This document shows, in pieces, positions 1 through 9,122 of a stretch of DNA of 64,000 nucleotides. The notes under the pieces are model-generated. The model was not told the origin of the DNA, searched no databases, and saw only the letters and a program-made list of their open reading frames with translations. The stretch is from Aminithiophilus ramosus. GTDB taxonomy: Bacteria > Synergistota > Synergistia > Synergistales > Aminithiophilaceae. Made by a program: the position numbers and the translations under genes. The stretch lies in NCBI RefSeq assembly GCF_018069705.1, contig NZ_CP072943.1:2605453-2669452 (forward strand). Reading direction: 5' to 3'. The first letter of the stretch is position 1. Each line of letters starts with the position of its first letter.

Positions 1-550
1 GATCCTCGTTCCCAGCCGCGAAGGCGTCGAGGCCTACAGCCGCCTCCGCGACGAGATCGAGAGGGCCGTGAGCCGCATCAACGGACGATACGCCACGACG
101 GGCTGGACGCCTCTTTCCTTTTTCTTCCGCTCCCTTCCCTCCGACGAGCTGGCCGGCTTCTACCGCGCCGCCGACGTGGCCGTCGTCACGCCCCTCCGCG
201 ACGGCATGAACCTCGTCGCGAAGGAATACTGCGCCTGCAACACCGACGGAGACGGCGTCCTCGTCCTGAGCGAGTTCGCCGGAGCGGCCGGTCAGCTGGC
301 AAAAGGAGCGCTCCTCGTCAACCCTCACGACGTGGAGGGGCTGGCCCGGACTCTCGTCGCGGCCTGCGACATGGCCCGGGAGGAACGGGAGAAACGCATG
401 ATCCGGCTTCGCCGGGCCGTTCGAAGGCAAGACATCTTCTGGTGGGTCGACAACTTTCTCCGGGCCGCGGCGGGGAGGGCCCTCCGGGATTTCCCGCCCG
501 ACGACCTGGCACCCCTTCTTCCACGGCCTCGGGAACGCCCTCTGGCCTGA
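1..550 (+). CDS. otsA: trehalose-6-phosphate synthase (GT20), C-terminal part
   Basis: The reading frame is open from base 2, so this is the 3' part of a gene that begins outside the window. The translation carries the hallmark GT20 stretch [11 protein letters not shown] (about residues 74-84), preceded by [13 protein letters not shown], and then an EFAGAA block of the nucleotide-sugar site. Known family role: transfer of glucose from a UDP/ADP-glucose donor to glucose-6-phosphate to give trehalose-6-phosphate, an osmoprotection pathway in the cytoplasm. The C-terminus ends soon after the GT-B fold with no fused phosphatase domain, so OtsB, if present, is separate. A strong terminator follows within 20 bases. 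Confidence 0.9.
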   Translation, partial: ILVPSREGVEAYSRLRDEIERAVSRINGRYATTGWTPLSFFFRSLPSDELAGFYRAADVAVVTPLRDGMNLVAKEYCACNTDGDGVLVLSEFAGAAGQLAKGALLVNPHDVEGLARTLVAACDMAREEREKRMIRLRRAVRRQDIFWWVDNFLRAAAGRALRDFPPDDLAPLLPRPRERPLA

Positions 551-567
551 CCGACCCCCCGGAAAAA

Positions 568-618
568 GCGGGCGAAAAAAGAGGAGAGCCCTCGGGGCTC
601 TCCTCTTTTTTCGCCCGC
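568..618. terminator. bidirectional intrinsic terminator between otsA and dctM
   Basis: A perfect inverted repeat of about 23 bp per arm around a short loop. The A6 run in the left arm and T6 run in the right arm sit at the base of the GC-rich core, so it can terminate in both directions. It separates the convergent otsA and dctM genes. Confidence 0.9.
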
Positions 619-632
619 AAGGGGGAAAGGAT

Positions 633-1916
633 CTAGCGCATGAAGATCCTCACGAGGCCCATGCTCAGGGAGGGGACGAAGGCGAAAAGGAGAAGACAGC
701 CCAGGAGGGCGGCGAAGAAGGGGACCATGTTGCGCGAGATCTTCTCCATCTTCACGCCCGAGACGGCCGAGGCGACGAAGAGATTGGCGCCGTAGGGAGG
801 GGTGATGAATCCCGTGGCGAGGGCCACCGTCATGACGAGACCGAAGTGGACGGGCTCCATCCCCAGCTTCTGGACGACGGGAAGAAGGATAGGCGTGAGG
901 ATGATCATGGAGGAGATGTTGTCGACGAAGCAGCCCACGACGAGGAGAAGGGCCAGGATGAGGAGGATGATGACGACGTAGTTGGAGGAGAGCCCCAACA
1001 GGGCCGTGGCGATCTTGATGGGGATCTGCTCCATCGTCAGATACTGGGCGAACCCCATGGAGAGGCCGATCATGAAGGTCGTGGCTCCGTTGACGAGGGC
1101 CGCGTCGCGGAAGGCCCGGTAGGTCGTCCTGCCGTCGAGCTCGTGATAGACGAAGCGACCGATGAAGAGGGAGTAGACGACGGCCACGACGGCGGCCTCG
1201 GTGGGCGTGAAGATGCCGCCGTAGATCCCCCCCAGGATGATCAGAGGGACGAGCAGGGCCCAGAAGGCCTCGCGAAAGGCCTTCCAGAGCCCGCCTGCCG
1301 TCGGGGGCGTATCGCTCTTGGGATAGCCCCGCCTCCTGGCGATGACGTAGGAGACGGTCATCAGGGCGAGGCCGATGATGACGCCCGGCACGATGCCGGC
1401 CATGAACATCTCGCCGATGGAGGCCCCGGAGACGACGCCGTAGATGACGAAGGGAATCGACGGCGGAATGATGACGCCGATGGAGCCCGCCGCCGCCGTC
1501 AGGGCCGCGGCGAAGCCCTCCTCGTATTTTTTCCTGCGCATGGCGGGGATCATGAAGGACCCGATGGCCGAGACCGTCGCCGGCCCCGATCCCGAGATGG
1601 CGCCGAAGAACATGCAGGCCGTGACGGTCACCATGGCCAGGCCGCCGGAGATGAAGCCCACGAGGCTGTCGGCCAGGGCGACGAGGCGCTTCGAGATGCC
1701 GCCGTAGCTCATGAGGGAACCGGCCAGCATGAAGAGGGGGATGGCCAGCAGGGGAAAGGAGTCGAGGGCGGCGAAGGCGTTCTGGCTGATCATGACGAGG
1801 GGGATGGAGCTGGTGAAATGGAGCACCAGAGCCGTCGCGATGCCCAGGGAGATGCCGATGGGGATGGAGAGGGCCAGACAGAGGGTGAGGAGGGCGAAGA
1901 GGAGGAGGACCGACAT
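633..1916 (-). CDS. dctM: TRAP transporter large permease subunit
   Basis: A 427-residue, strongly hydrophobic protein with about a dozen membrane segments and the DctM-family signature around FGAISGSGPATVSAIG (residues about 103-118) and GVIIPPSIPFVIYG. DctM forms the ion-coupled translocation channel of tripartite ATP-independent periplasmic transporters. It directly follows dctQ with no gap, its ATG coming immediately after the dctQ stop, and its ribosome site (GGAGG) lies inside the end of dctQ, so the two are translationally coupled. Substrate is not readable from the sequence; the linked genes suggest a small carboxylate. Confidence 0.95.
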   Translation of the reverse strand: MSVLLLFALLTLCLALSIPIGISLGIATALVLHFTSSIPLVMISQNAFAALDSFPLLAIPLFMLAGSLMSYGGISKRLVALADSLVGFISGGLAMVTVTACMFFGAISGSGPATVSAIGSFMIPAMRRKKYEEGFAAALTAAAGSIGVIIPPSIPFVIYGVVSGASIGEMFMAGIVPGVIIGLALMTVSYVIARRRGYPKSDTPPTAGGLWKAFREAFWALLVPLIILGGIYGGIFTPTEAAVVAVVYSLFIGRFVYHELDGRTTYRAFRDAALVNGATTFMIGLSMGFAQYLTMEQIPIKIATALLGLSSNYVVIILLILALLLVVGCFVDNISSMIILTPILLPVVQKLGMEPVHFGLVMTVALATGFITPPYGANLFVASAVSGVKMEKISRNMVPFFAALLGCLLLFAFVPSLSMGLVRIFMR

Positions 1917-2396
1917 CTACTTCACCTCCGTGAGGGGGGCGCGGAAGAAGCGGACCATCTCCTCGACGAGGCGGATGGACATGAGGGCCGATCCGACGGG
2001 GACGGAGGCGTAGGCGTAGGCCATGGGCAGACGCATGGCCGGCGAGACCTGCCCCCGCTTGAGCAGGAGGAGCGTCAGCTCGGAGCCTTTGACGGCCAAA
2101 AAGAGGCTGAAGGCGAACCAGGCCAGAAGGGCGGTGAACTCCAGAAAGCGGCGGCGCGAGGGAGACAGGTGGTCGACGAGGGCCTCGATCCGCAGATGGG
2201 CGTGCTCCTTGACGGCGAAGCTGGCGCCGAGCCAGATCTGCCAGAGGAAAAGATAGCGGGCCAGCTCCTCGCTCCAGGAGAGGGAATTCCGGAAGACGTA
2301 GCGCATGATGACCTGGATGAAAATGAGGCCGACGGTGAAGGCGAGGCTGGAGACGAGAAGGATCTCCTCCAGACGGTTCCAGATTCTTCCGATCAC
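1917..2396 (-). CDS. dctQ: TRAP transporter small permease subunit
   Basis: A 159-residue protein with four hydrophobic segments and the DctQ-type motif RNSLSWSEELARYLFLW near residues 36-52. It starts with GTG seven bases behind GGGGGG. DctQ bridges the binding protein and DctM in the inner membrane. It lies between dctP and dctM in the standard P-Q-M order. Confidence 0.93.
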   Translation of the reverse strand: MIGRIWNRLEEILLVSSLAFTVGLIFIQVIMRYVFRNSLSWSEELARYLFLWQIWLGASFAVKEHAHLRIEALVDHLSPSRRRFLEFTALLAWFAFSLFLAVKGSELTLLLLKRGQVSPAMRLPMAYAYASVPVGSALMSIRLVEEMVRFFRAPLTEVK

Positions 2397-2454
2397 GGTA
2401 TCCCCCCCTTTGAAAGGGCCGCCGGGGGGGGACCCCGGCGGCGAGGCGCTCCTG

Positions 2455-3459
2455 CTAGTCGTTGGCCCTCTTGGCCAGTTCGATGAGATCGGCGCCGATC
2501 TGGTCGGCGAACTGATCGTAGACGGGGAGGGTCTTCTCGATGAAAGGCCTCTTTTCCTCCTCGGTGAGTTCGTTCACTTCCATGCCAGCCTCGCGGAGCT
2601 TGGCGATCATCTCCTCGTCCTGCTTCTGGGAGAGCTCGCGCTGGTAGGTCCTGTAGCGGACGGCCCCTTCGACGACGACCTTCTGAAGGTCCTCGGGGAG
2701 GGAGGCGAAGAAGGGCTCGTTCATGAGAAGGACCGTGGCGGCGTAGACGTGTCCCGTCAGGGAGTAGTACTTCTGGACTTCATGGAACTTGGAGGTGTAG
2801 ACGAGGGGAATGGGATTCTCCTGGGCATCGACGACCTTCTGCTGAAGGGCCGTGTAGAGCTCGCCGAAGCTGATGGGCGTGGGATTGGCTCCCAGGGCCT
2901 TGAAGGTGGCCATGTGGACGGGATTTTCCATCGTCCTGATCTTGAAGCCGGCCAGGTCTTCGGGGGTGTGGATGGGGGCCCTGTTGTTGGAGATATGACG
3001 GAAGCCGTTCTCGGCGTAGGCCAGGTTCCTCAGCCCCAGAGGCAGGAGCGTCTCGGCCAGCCTGTCGCCCAGCTCGCCGTCGAGGGCCCTGTAGGCGGCC
3101 TCCTTGGACTTGAAGACGAAGGGCAGGTCGAAGACCTGGAACTTGGGCTCGAAGCCCGAGAGGACGGCGGCGGCGGGGATGGTCATCTGGACCGTTCCGA
3201 GCTGGACGGCCTCGATGGCCTGACGGTCACCGCCGAGCTGGCCGTTGGGGAAGAGCTCGACCTTGATCTGCCCCTTCGATGCCTCCTCGACGTAGGGCTT
3301 GAAGACCTCGGCCGCGGCGATGTGGGTCGACTGCGTCTCGGGAACGACGTAGGCCAGCTTGATCGTGTAGGTCTTGGCCAGGGCGGGAGCGGCCCCGACC
3401 AACCCGAGAACGGCGAAAAGCGAAAGAGCGACGGCGACGTACCTGCTTTTCAGCTTCAT
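2455..3459 (-). CDS. dctP: TRAP transporter periplasmic substrate-binding protein
   Basis: 334 residues with a clear Sec signal peptide: lysines at 2 and 4, a hydrophobic core at 8-22, and cleavage probable after ALA at about 28. The mature part shows DctP family features: LAYVVPETQSTH, the FPNGQLGGDRQ block near residue 70, and the conserved arginine/asparagine binding region KIRTMENPVHMATFKALGANPTPI. DctP proteins capture an organic anion (often a 2-hydroxy, 2-oxo or C4-dicarboxylate) by salt bridge to a conserved Arg. It has its own promoter overlapping the end of the aminotransferase gene, which would permit extra expression of the binding protein. Confidence 0.95.
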   Translation of the reverse strand: MKLKSRYVAVALSLFAVLGLVGAAPALAKTYTIKLAYVVPETQSTHIAAAEVFKPYVEEASKGQIKVELFPNGQLGGDRQAIEAVQLGTVQMTIPAAAVLSGFEPKFQVFDLPFVFKSKEAAYRALDGELGDRLAETLLPLGLRNLAYAENGFRHISNNRAPIHTPEDLAGFKIRTMENPVHMATFKALGANPTPISFGELYTALQQKVVDAQENPIPLVYTSKFHEVQKYYSLTGHVYAATVLLMNEPFFASLPEDLQKVVVEGAVRYRTYQRELSQKQDEEMIAKLREAGMEVNELTEEEKRPFIEKTLPVYDQFADQIGADLIELAKRAND

Positions 3460-3572
3460 CGTGATGCCTCCTTCTCTTCTTCATGTAGAGACAACAGGGC
3501 TCTGCCCTCCCACGGAGCGCGAAAATCCCCTTCGACCTTCCCGTCACCTCCCGTTATGAACGATAAAAAATC

Positions 3573-3600
3573 ATAATACAGAAAAAGAAACCGAAGTCAA
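3573..3600 (-). promoter_or_regulatory. sigma-70 promoter for dctPQM
   Basis: On the minus strand TTGACT (3595-3600) and TATTAT (3573-3578) are separated by 16 bases. The -35 box overlaps the stop codon of the upstream aminotransferase gene, giving an internal operon promoter about 115 bases before the dctP start. Confidence 0.65.
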
Positions 3601-4829
3601 CTTCCGGCCATCGAAGAGCGGTAGGCCTTCATGGCGCGGGCCAACCGCTTCGCCCCCTCGCGGGCCAGGTCGGGGCTCACCTTGGCGAAGGAGAAGCGGA
3701 CCGTTCCCCTGCCGTCGGCCTTGTCGGCGAAGAAGATGGAGCCGGGGATGAAGCCGATCTTCTCCTCCGTGATGGCGTAGCGGGCGAAGGAGACGACGTC
3801 GTCGAGCCAGGCGATGCGCCCCCAGAGGAAGAAACCTCCCTCGGGAACGTCGATCTCCAGGCCCAGAGGACCGCACTCCTCGCGCAGGGCCAGGGCCAGG
3901 GCGTCCCGTCGCGTCCTGTAGGCATCGTGCATCGTCGCCAGGTAGGAGGGAAGGTCCCGGTCCTTCATGAAATCCCAGACGGCGTACTGGGTGATGGCGG
4001 GAAGGCTGATCTCGCAGGAGACGCGCAGTTCGGTCATCTTCGGGGCCAGCTCGGGCGGGACGGCGAGCCAGCCGACGCGGACGCCGGGAAGGATGATCTT
4101 GGAGAAGCTGCCCAGATAGAGGACCCGTCCCCCGTCACCGTCGAGGGCGAAATAACTCCCCTGGGGCCGCCCCTCGTAGCGGAGGTAGCGATAGGGGTCG
4201 TCTTCGACGAGGATCGTGTCGTAGCGACGGGCCAGATCGAGAATCTTGGCCTTCCGCTCGTCCGTCGTCGTGTAGCCCGAGGGATTCTGGAAGTTGACGA
4301 TGGAGTAGATGAACTTGACGGGTCCGGATTTCTCCAGAAGGGCCTCGAGGGCCTCGGGGACGATGCCCTCCCTGTCGACGGGAACGGAGAGGAAGCGGGC
4401 TCCCTGGCGCCGGAAGGTGAGAAGGGCCTCGGGATAGGTGGGGCTTTCGACGATGATGGCGTCACCCTCTTCGATGAAGGCCTCGGCGATGAGATGGATC
4501 CCCTCCTGGGAGCCGTTGGTCAGAAGGACCTCCCGCGTCGTGAGCCACGAAGGGGCCAGGCCGTCTTTCTTCATCCAGTCGACGATCCAGCGGCGAAGTT
4601 CGAGGAGGCCGCCGTTGTGGGGATAGTAGGCGAAGAGGGAGGGCTCGGAGAAGGCCCTGTCGAAGGAGGCCCTGAGCTCTTCGAGAGGGTAGAGATCGGC
4701 GCTGGGCTCTCCCGCCGTGAAGGAGATGGCTCCCAGTTCCTTCACGAGTTTCATCATCTCTCCGATGAGGGAGGGCTCCAGCCTGTGAGCCACCTTGTCG
4801 CTCAAAAAACGTTCCCAGTCTACCTGCAT
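3597..4829 (-). CDS. PLP-dependent aminotransferase, class I/II (2-aminoadipate transaminase-like)
   Basis: A 410-residue fold-type I aminotransferase lacking any N-terminal GntR domain. The pyridoxal lysine lies in LGSFSKIILPGVRVGW, and the sequence also has NFQNPSGYTT and the EDDPYRYLRY aspartate that contacts the pyridine nitrogen. This group transfers amino groups between 2-oxo acids and amino acids such as glutamate, aromatic or branched-chain residues. I chose the ATG at 4829, eight bases behind AGGAG, over a GTG two codons upstream that sits too close to the ribosome site. It overlaps the end of the regulator gene by about 10 bases and precedes the TRAP genes. That context suggests it handles a 2-oxo acid or amino acid related to the transported substrate. 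Confidence 0.85.
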   Translation of the reverse strand: MQVDWERFLSDKVAHRLEPSLIGEMMKLVKELGAISFTAGEPSADLYPLEELRASFDRAFSEPSLFAYYPHNGGLLELRRWIVDWMKKDGLAPSWLTTREVLLTNGSQEGIHLIAEAFIEEGDAIIVESPTYPEALLTFRRQGARFLSVPVDREGIVPEALEALLEKSGPVKFIYSIVNFQNPSGYTTTDERKAKILDLARRYDTILVEDDPYRYLRYEGRPQGSYFALDGDGGRVLYLGSFSKIILPGVRVGWLAVPPELAPKMTELRVSCEISLPAITQYAVWDFMKDRDLPSYLATMHDAYRTRRDALALALREECGPLGLEIDVPEGGFFLWGRIAWLDDVVSFARYAITEEKIGFIPGSIFFADKADGRGTVRFSFAKVSPDLAREGAKRLARAMKAYRSSMAGS

Positions 4830-5506
4830 GTCCACGACTCCTCTCCTGTTCCGTCCCGGCCGTCTTCGATGCGGCAGCGGATGCGGTCTTCGATGTTGTC
4901 CAGATGACGCAACATGGCCGAGCGGGCCCGTTCGGGTTCGCGGGTTCTGACGGCGGCCACGATGGCCCGATGTTCCTTAAGGGCGTGAATGATTTCCCCG
5001 TCGAGAGTGGAGCTGAGGGCGAGGAAACGGCTGACGAGGCCGCTGAGACGGCCCTGGAAGTCGGCCAGACAGGTGTTCCCGGCCATCAGGGCCAGATGGG
5101 CGTGGAAGTTCCGGTCGCTGTGGAGGATGAAAAGGCGGTTGTGCTCCCGGTGAGCCAGCTCCTCGTCGTAGACGAAGTGCTCCAGGCGGGCCAGTTCCTC
5201 GTCGTCGCCCTTCCTGCAGGCAAGGGCGGCGATGGCCCCTTCGACGGCCCGGCGCGCCTCGAAGGTCTCGGAAAGTTCGGCGAGGGAGATGTGGGCCACC
5301 TGAAGGCGGCGGTCCCGTCCCTGAACGAGAAAGCCCTCGGAGAGAAGCATTTTCAGGGCCGTCCTCACCGGCGTGCGGCTCACCCCGAGACGGGCCGCCA
5401 CCTCTTCCTCGCGGAAGAAGGTGCCGGGAGAGAACTCGCCGTTGAGGATCCCGTTGCGCAGCTCGTAATAGGCGCGATCGGTCAATGTCGGAGCCGATGG
5501 CCTCAC
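4820..5506 (-). CDS. GntR-family regulator with FCD ligand domain
   Basis: About 228 residues: an N-terminal winged helix with the GntR signature GEFSPGTFFREEEVAARLGVSRTPVR in two parts (residues about 20-50), then an all-helical FCD domain with HSDRNFHAHLALMAGN contributing metal/ligand residues. FCD regulators respond to small carboxylates. I placed the start at the GTG at 5506, eight bases after AAGGAGG; an upstream ATG at 5578 has no ribosome site and would add 24 unconserved residues. It is the first gene of the aminotransferase-TRAP operon and divergent from etfBA-glcD, so it likely controls both directions. Confidence 0.88.
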   Translation of the reverse strand: MRPSAPTLTDRAYYELRNGILNGEFSPGTFFREEEVAARLGVSRTPVRTALKMLLSEGFLVQGRDRRLQVAHISLAELSETFEARRAVEGAIAALACRKGDDEELARLEHFVYDEELAHREHNRLFILHSDRNFHAHLALMAGNTCLADFQGRLSGLVSRFLALSSTLDGEIIHALKEHRAIVAAVRTREPERARSAMLRHLDNIEDRIRCRIEDGRDGTGEESWTCR

Positions 5507-5529
5507 GGCAGACCCTCCTTTATTGCATA

Positions 5530-5618
5530 CTGGACACAGGCTAAAACGGACTTGCGGCGTCGACCTCGTTGCGAACACTGATAAATTCGACTTGTACTAA
5601 AAAAATTAGCTGGACACA
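5530..5618. promoter_or_regulatory. repeated CTGGACACA boxes, possible GntR operators
   Basis: The 9-mer CTGGACACA occurs at 5530-5538 and again at 5610-5618 in the gap between the divergent GntR and etfB genes. The second copy lies next to the -10 box of the regulator promoter. Same-orientation copies in a control region suggest half-sites for the local FCD regulator, but this is inference. Confidence 0.4.
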
Positions 5619-5647
5619 ACTATAGCACCGGCTGTAAACTGATGCAA
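5619..5647 (-). promoter_or_regulatory. sigma-70 promoter for the GntR-aminotransferase operon
   Basis: Minus strand: TTGCAT (5642-5647) and TATAGT (5619-5624) with an exact 17-base spacer. Transcription would start near 5612, giving a leader of about 105 bases that contains the second copy of the CTGGACACA box. Confidence 0.65.
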
Positions 5648-5733
5648 GCAGAGCGCAGGAAGCGAAGCTCTTTTCAAAAAACCAGGGCCGCCATCGGCGG
5701 GCCGCCGTCACCGAACGGGAGGAGTGCCCTTTC

Positions 5734-6534
5734 ATGGATATCGCAGTGCTCATCAAACAGGTGCCCGACACGGACGAGGTGAAGATGGACCCCGAAAAGG
5801 GGACGATGATCCGCGACGGCGTCGGCAGCCTCATCAATCCCCTCGACATGAACGCCCTCGAGGCGGCTCTGACCCTTGCCCGCCGGGGCGGCACGGTCAC
5901 GGTCCTCTCCATGGGCCCCGCTCAGGCCGAACGGGCCCTCCGGGAGGCGCTGGCCCTGGGAGCCGACAGAGCCCTCCTCCTTTCCGACCGGGCCTTCGCC
6001 GGAGCCGACACGTGGGCCACGGCCAAGGTTCTGGCGACCCTCCTGGATAAGACGGGCCCCTTCGACGTCATCCTCGCCGGCGAAAAGGCCACCGACGGAG
6101 AGACGGGCCAGGTTGGCCCCGAGGTGGCCACGTTCCTCTCCATTCCCTTCGCCACCTACGTGAGCCGCATCGAGGCCTCCGACGAGGGGATCACCGTCCG
6201 CCGCACCGTCGAGGAGGGCTACCAGCACCTTCGCCTTCCTTGCCCCTGCCTCCTGACGGTCCTCCACGATCTCAACGAGCCCTCCATGCCCACTCTGGCC
6301 GGAAAGAAACGGGGTCGGCGGGCCCAGGTGGAACGGTTCGGCCTCGACGATCTCGCCCTGGACCGATCCGACGTGGGCCTTTCGGGCTCCCCCACCCGCG
6401 TCGTCAGGATCGCCCACCCCAAGATCTCGCGCCGGACGGCCTTCTTCGGCGGCAAGGATCTCGACGCCGGCATCGAACAGGTCATCGGACTTCTCAGGGA
6501 AAAGGCCCTGCTTCAGGGAGGCTGTCGGTCATGA
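5734..6534 (+). CDS. etfB: electron transfer flavoprotein beta subunit
   Basis: 266 residues beginning with the EtfB pattern VLIKQVPDTDEVKMDP and carrying INPLDMNALEAAL, a nucleotide-binding stretch AGEKATDGETGQVGP and the C-terminal RLPCPCLLTV. EtfB pairs with EtfA, holds a nucleotide (AMP, or a second FAD in bifurcating forms) and passes electrons from a dehydrogenase. It overlaps etfA by ATGA. The gene order etfB-etfA-glcD is the same as in the lctBCD lactate dehydrogenase set of anaerobes such as Acetobacterium. Confidence 0.95.
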   Translation: MDIAVLIKQVPDTDEVKMDPEKGTMIRDGVGSLINPLDMNALEAALTLARRGGTVTVLSMGPAQAERALREALALGADRALLLSDRAFAGADTWATAKVLATLLDKTGPFDVILAGEKATDGETGQVGPEVATFLSIPFATYVSRIEASDEGITVRRTVEEGYQHLRLPCPCLLTVLHDLNEPSMPTLAGKKRGRRAQVERFGLDDLALDRSDVGLSGSPTRVVRIAHPKISRRTAFFGGKDLDAGIEQVIGLLREKALLQGGCRS

Positions 6535-7553
6535 GACGGAGCGAACGACAGGGAAAGGGCGGCGTCTTCGTCGTCGCCGAGATCCGGAACGGAAGGACCC
6601 ACTCCTGCACGTACGAGCTGACGAGCAAGGCCCGGGAGCTGGCCGACAGCCGAGGCACGTCGGTGACGGTCGTCGTCCTCCGGGCCCCCGCGGCCGACGA
6701 ACCTCGGGAGCTGTTTCTCTACGGCGCCGATGAGGTCCTCCTCGTCGAGGATAGGCGCCTCGCCTCTCTCGACGCTCTGGTCCAGGCCCGCATCGTGGCC
6801 CGGCTCATCGAGGAGGGCGACCCCGAGATCGTCCTGGCCCCGGCGACGACGACGGGGAGAACGGTTCTGCCCGCCGTGGCGGCTCTCGTCGAGACGGGGC
6901 TGACGGCGGACTGCACGGGCCTGTCCATCGACGACGAGACGGGGCTCCTGCTCCAGACCCGCCCGGCCATCGGCGGCAACGTCATGGCCACCATCAAGAC
7001 GCCCGATCACCTTCCCCAGATGGCGACGGTCCGGCCCAAGACCTTTCCCGTGGCCCCGCCCCGAGAGCGCCCGGGACGGATCGAGCGCCCCCGCCTGGAC
7101 GAGGCTCTTTTCGCCTCCTCCGTCGTCTGCCTTTCCGACGAGGTCGTCGCCGGAGACGAGACGAACATCCAGGATCTGGACGTCGTCGTCTCCGGCGGCA
7201 AGGGGCTGAAACGCCCCGAGGGCTTCGCCCTGATCCGGGAGCTGGCCCGCCTTCTCGACGGCGGCGTCGGGGCGAGCCGCCCCACCGTCGAGGCCAAGTG
7301 GATGGCCTACCCCCATCAGGTCGGCCTTTCGGGGAAGGTCGTCGCCCCCCGCGTCTACATCGCCGCCGGAATTTCCGGCGCCGTCCAGCACCTGGCCGGG
7401 ATGCAGACGGCGGAGACGATCATCGCCATCAACAAAGACCCCGAGGCGCCCATCTTCCGCGTCGCCGACGTGGCCCTCTGCGGCGACCTTTACGACATCG
7501 TGCCCCGCCTCATCGAGGCCCTGGACCGGGAGAGGGGGAAGCTTCATGACTGA
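6531..7553 (+). CDS. etfA: electron transfer flavoprotein alpha subunit
   Basis: A 340-residue EtfA. The C-terminal FAD site is obvious: [18 protein letters not shown] followed by [17 protein letters not shown] and the DLYDIVPRL end. Its N-terminus begins directly with the EtfA fold ([10 protein letters not shown]) and has no extra ferredoxin domain, unlike some bifurcating LctC proteins. The start ATG overlaps the etfB stop, and its own stop overlaps glcD, so the three genes are one coupled unit. It should form a heterodimer with EtfB that accepts electrons from the flavin dehydrogenase encoded next. Confidence 0.95.
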   Translation: MRRSERQGKGGVFVVAEIRNGRTHSCTYELTSKARELADSRGTSVTVVVLRAPAADEPRELFLYGADEVLLVEDRRLASLDALVQARIVARLIEEGDPEIVLAPATTTGRTVLPAVAALVETGLTADCTGLSIDDETGLLLQTRPAIGGNVMATIKTPDHLPQMATVRPKTFPVAPPRERPGRIERPRLDEALFASSVVCLSDEVVAGDETNIQDLDVVVSGGKGLKRPEGFALIRELARLLDGGVGASRPTVEAKWMAYPHQVGLSGKVVAPRVYIAAGISGAVQHLAGMQTAETIIAINKDPEAPIFRVADVALCGDLYDIVPRLIEALDRERGKLHD

Positions 7554-8970
7554 GTACCGTCCCGTGACCGCGCACGTCGTCGAGCGCCTTCAGAACATCC
7601 TCGGGGCCCGGAACGTCTCCTGCGACGCCGACAAGCTCCTGACCTACTCGCGAGACGAGGTCCAGGGACCGTTCTGGAAGGACGGCTGCCTCGCCGAGGT
7701 CGTCGTCTTTCCCGAGAGCACGGAAGACGTGGCCGCCCTCGTCCGCCTGGCCGGCGAGGAGCGGATCCCCCTCACCGCCCGCGGCGCCGGGACGGGCCTT
7801 TCCGGCGGCGCCGTTCCGGCCCGGCGGGGGATCGTCGTCTCCTTCGAGAAGATGAACCGCATCATCGAGCTGGACAGGGAGAACCTGACCCTCACCGTCG
7901 AGCCCGGCGTCGTCACGGCCGAGATCAACCGTGCCGCCGTCGATGCCGGCCTTCTCTACGCCGGCGACCCCTGCAGCGGAGACGCCTCCTTCATCGGAGG
8001 CAACGTGGCCGAGAACGCCGGAGGCAACAAGGTCGTCAAGTACGGCCCCACGGGGAGCCACGTCCTGGCCCTGGAGGCCGTCATGGCCGACGGCAGCGTC
8101 ACCTGGTTCGGCGGCAAGCGCCGCAAGGACGTGACGGGCTACGACTTCGTCCACCTTCTCGTCGGCTCCGAGGGGACGCTGGCCCTGATCACCAAGATCG
8201 TCCTCAAGCTCCTCCCCCTCCCGGCCGAGGTCGTCGACCTTCTCGTTCCCTTTCCCGACGTGGCCTCGGCCGTGGCCTTCGTCCCCCGCATCGTCACCGA
8301 GGGAAAGGTCCTTCCGGCCTCGATCGAGTTCATGGACCGCCGCTCCATCAATCTGACGGAGCGCTTCCTCAACACGAATCTTCCCTACAGCGACGCCGGG
8401 GCCCACCTCATCATCCAGCTCGAGGGCAACGACGCGGAGAGCCTGGCCGACGAGTACGAGCGCATCGGCGACCTCTGCCTGGCCCACGGAGCCCTCGAGG
8501 TCTTCGTCGCCGACAACCGCAACAGCCGCGACAAGCTCTGGAAGGCCCGCAAGAGCATCACCGAGTCCGTCTGGGCCTTCCATCCGGGCAAGAACGTCAA
8601 CGAAGACGTCGTCGTCCCCACGGGAGCCGTTCCGGAGCTGATGAGACGCCTCGACGAGATCGTCACGCGGGCCGGCAGCGCCTATGTCGTCTTCGGCCAC
8701 ATCGGCGACGGCAACATGCACGTCACGGCCGCCCCGGCGCCGGAGGAGCCCGACCGGGAGTCGATCCTCCACCGGATCCAGGACGAGCTCTACGACGTCG
8801 TCAAGTCCCTAGGCGGAACGCTGACGGGCGAGCACGGCGTGGGGCTGAAACGGCGCGACGCCATCACACGATTCCTCGACGCGACGCAGATCGACCTGAT
8901 CCGCCGCGTCAAGCTCGCCTTCGATCCCCAGAACATCCTCAACCCCGACAAGATCGTCCCCTGGGAGTGA
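7546..8970 (+). CDS. glcD: FAD-linked 2-hydroxyacid dehydrogenase (GlcD/LctD family)
   Basis: 474 residues of the vanillyl-alcohol-oxidase/PCMH flavoprotein family. The FAD domain shows RGAGTGLSGGAVP (about residues 79-91) and DASFIGGNVAENAGGNKVVKYG. The C-terminal catalytic domain shows GHIGDGNMHV and GEHGVGLKR, the metal and substrate residues of D-lactate and glycolate dehydrogenases. With etfBA directly upstream, electrons from a 2-hydroxy acid would pass to Etf. Whether this complex couples NAD reduction to ferredoxin oxidation (electron confurcation) cannot be decided from sequence. The neighbouring TRAP uptake and aminotransferase genes fit import and oxidation of a hydroxy acid to a 2-oxo acid. 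Confidence 0.9.
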   Translation: MTEYRPVTAHVVERLQNILGARNVSCDADKLLTYSRDEVQGPFWKDGCLAEVVVFPESTEDVAALVRLAGEERIPLTARGAGTGLSGGAVPARRGIVVSFEKMNRIIELDRENLTLTVEPGVVTAEINRAAVDAGLLYAGDPCSGDASFIGGNVAENAGGNKVVKYGPTGSHVLALEAVMADGSVTWFGGKRRKDVTGYDFVHLLVGSEGTLALITKIVLKLLPLPAEVVDLLVPFPDVASAVAFVPRIVTEGKVLPASIEFMDRRSINLTERFLNTNLPYSDAGAHLIIQLEGNDAESLADEYERIGDLCLAHGALEVFVADNRNSRDKLWKARKSITESVWAFHPGKNVNEDVVVPTGAVPELMRRLDEIVTRAGSAYVVFGHIGDGNMHVTAAPAPEEPDRESILHRIQDELYDVVKSLGGTLTGEHGVGLKRRDAITRFLDATQIDLIRRVKLAFDPQNILNPDKIVPWE

Positions 8971-8987
8971 GCCCTCCGTCCGCGGCG

Positions 8988-9021
8988 AAGGGGGGAGAGA
9001 CCACTCGGTCTCTCCCCCCTT
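8988..9021 (+). terminator. terminator after glcD
   Basis: A perfect 15-bp stem (AAGGGGGGAGAGACC and its complement) with a 4-base loop, 18 bases after the glcD stop. The U-tract is short. Confidence 0.75.
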
Positions 9022-9122
9022 CGTGCGACGGCCCCGGCGGCAAAGGCGCTTCTCCGCCTTCCGCCCGATCCGGGGACGGTCCCGGCGGAAGGCGCCGCCG
9101 TCAAGGAAGGAAGCCTCTCCGC

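Noticed and set aside
846-2486. Acidic 546-codon frame opposite the TRAP permeases
   Set aside because: Highly repetitive D/E/G composition from antisense of membrane codons; the TRAP proteins on the other strand are certain.
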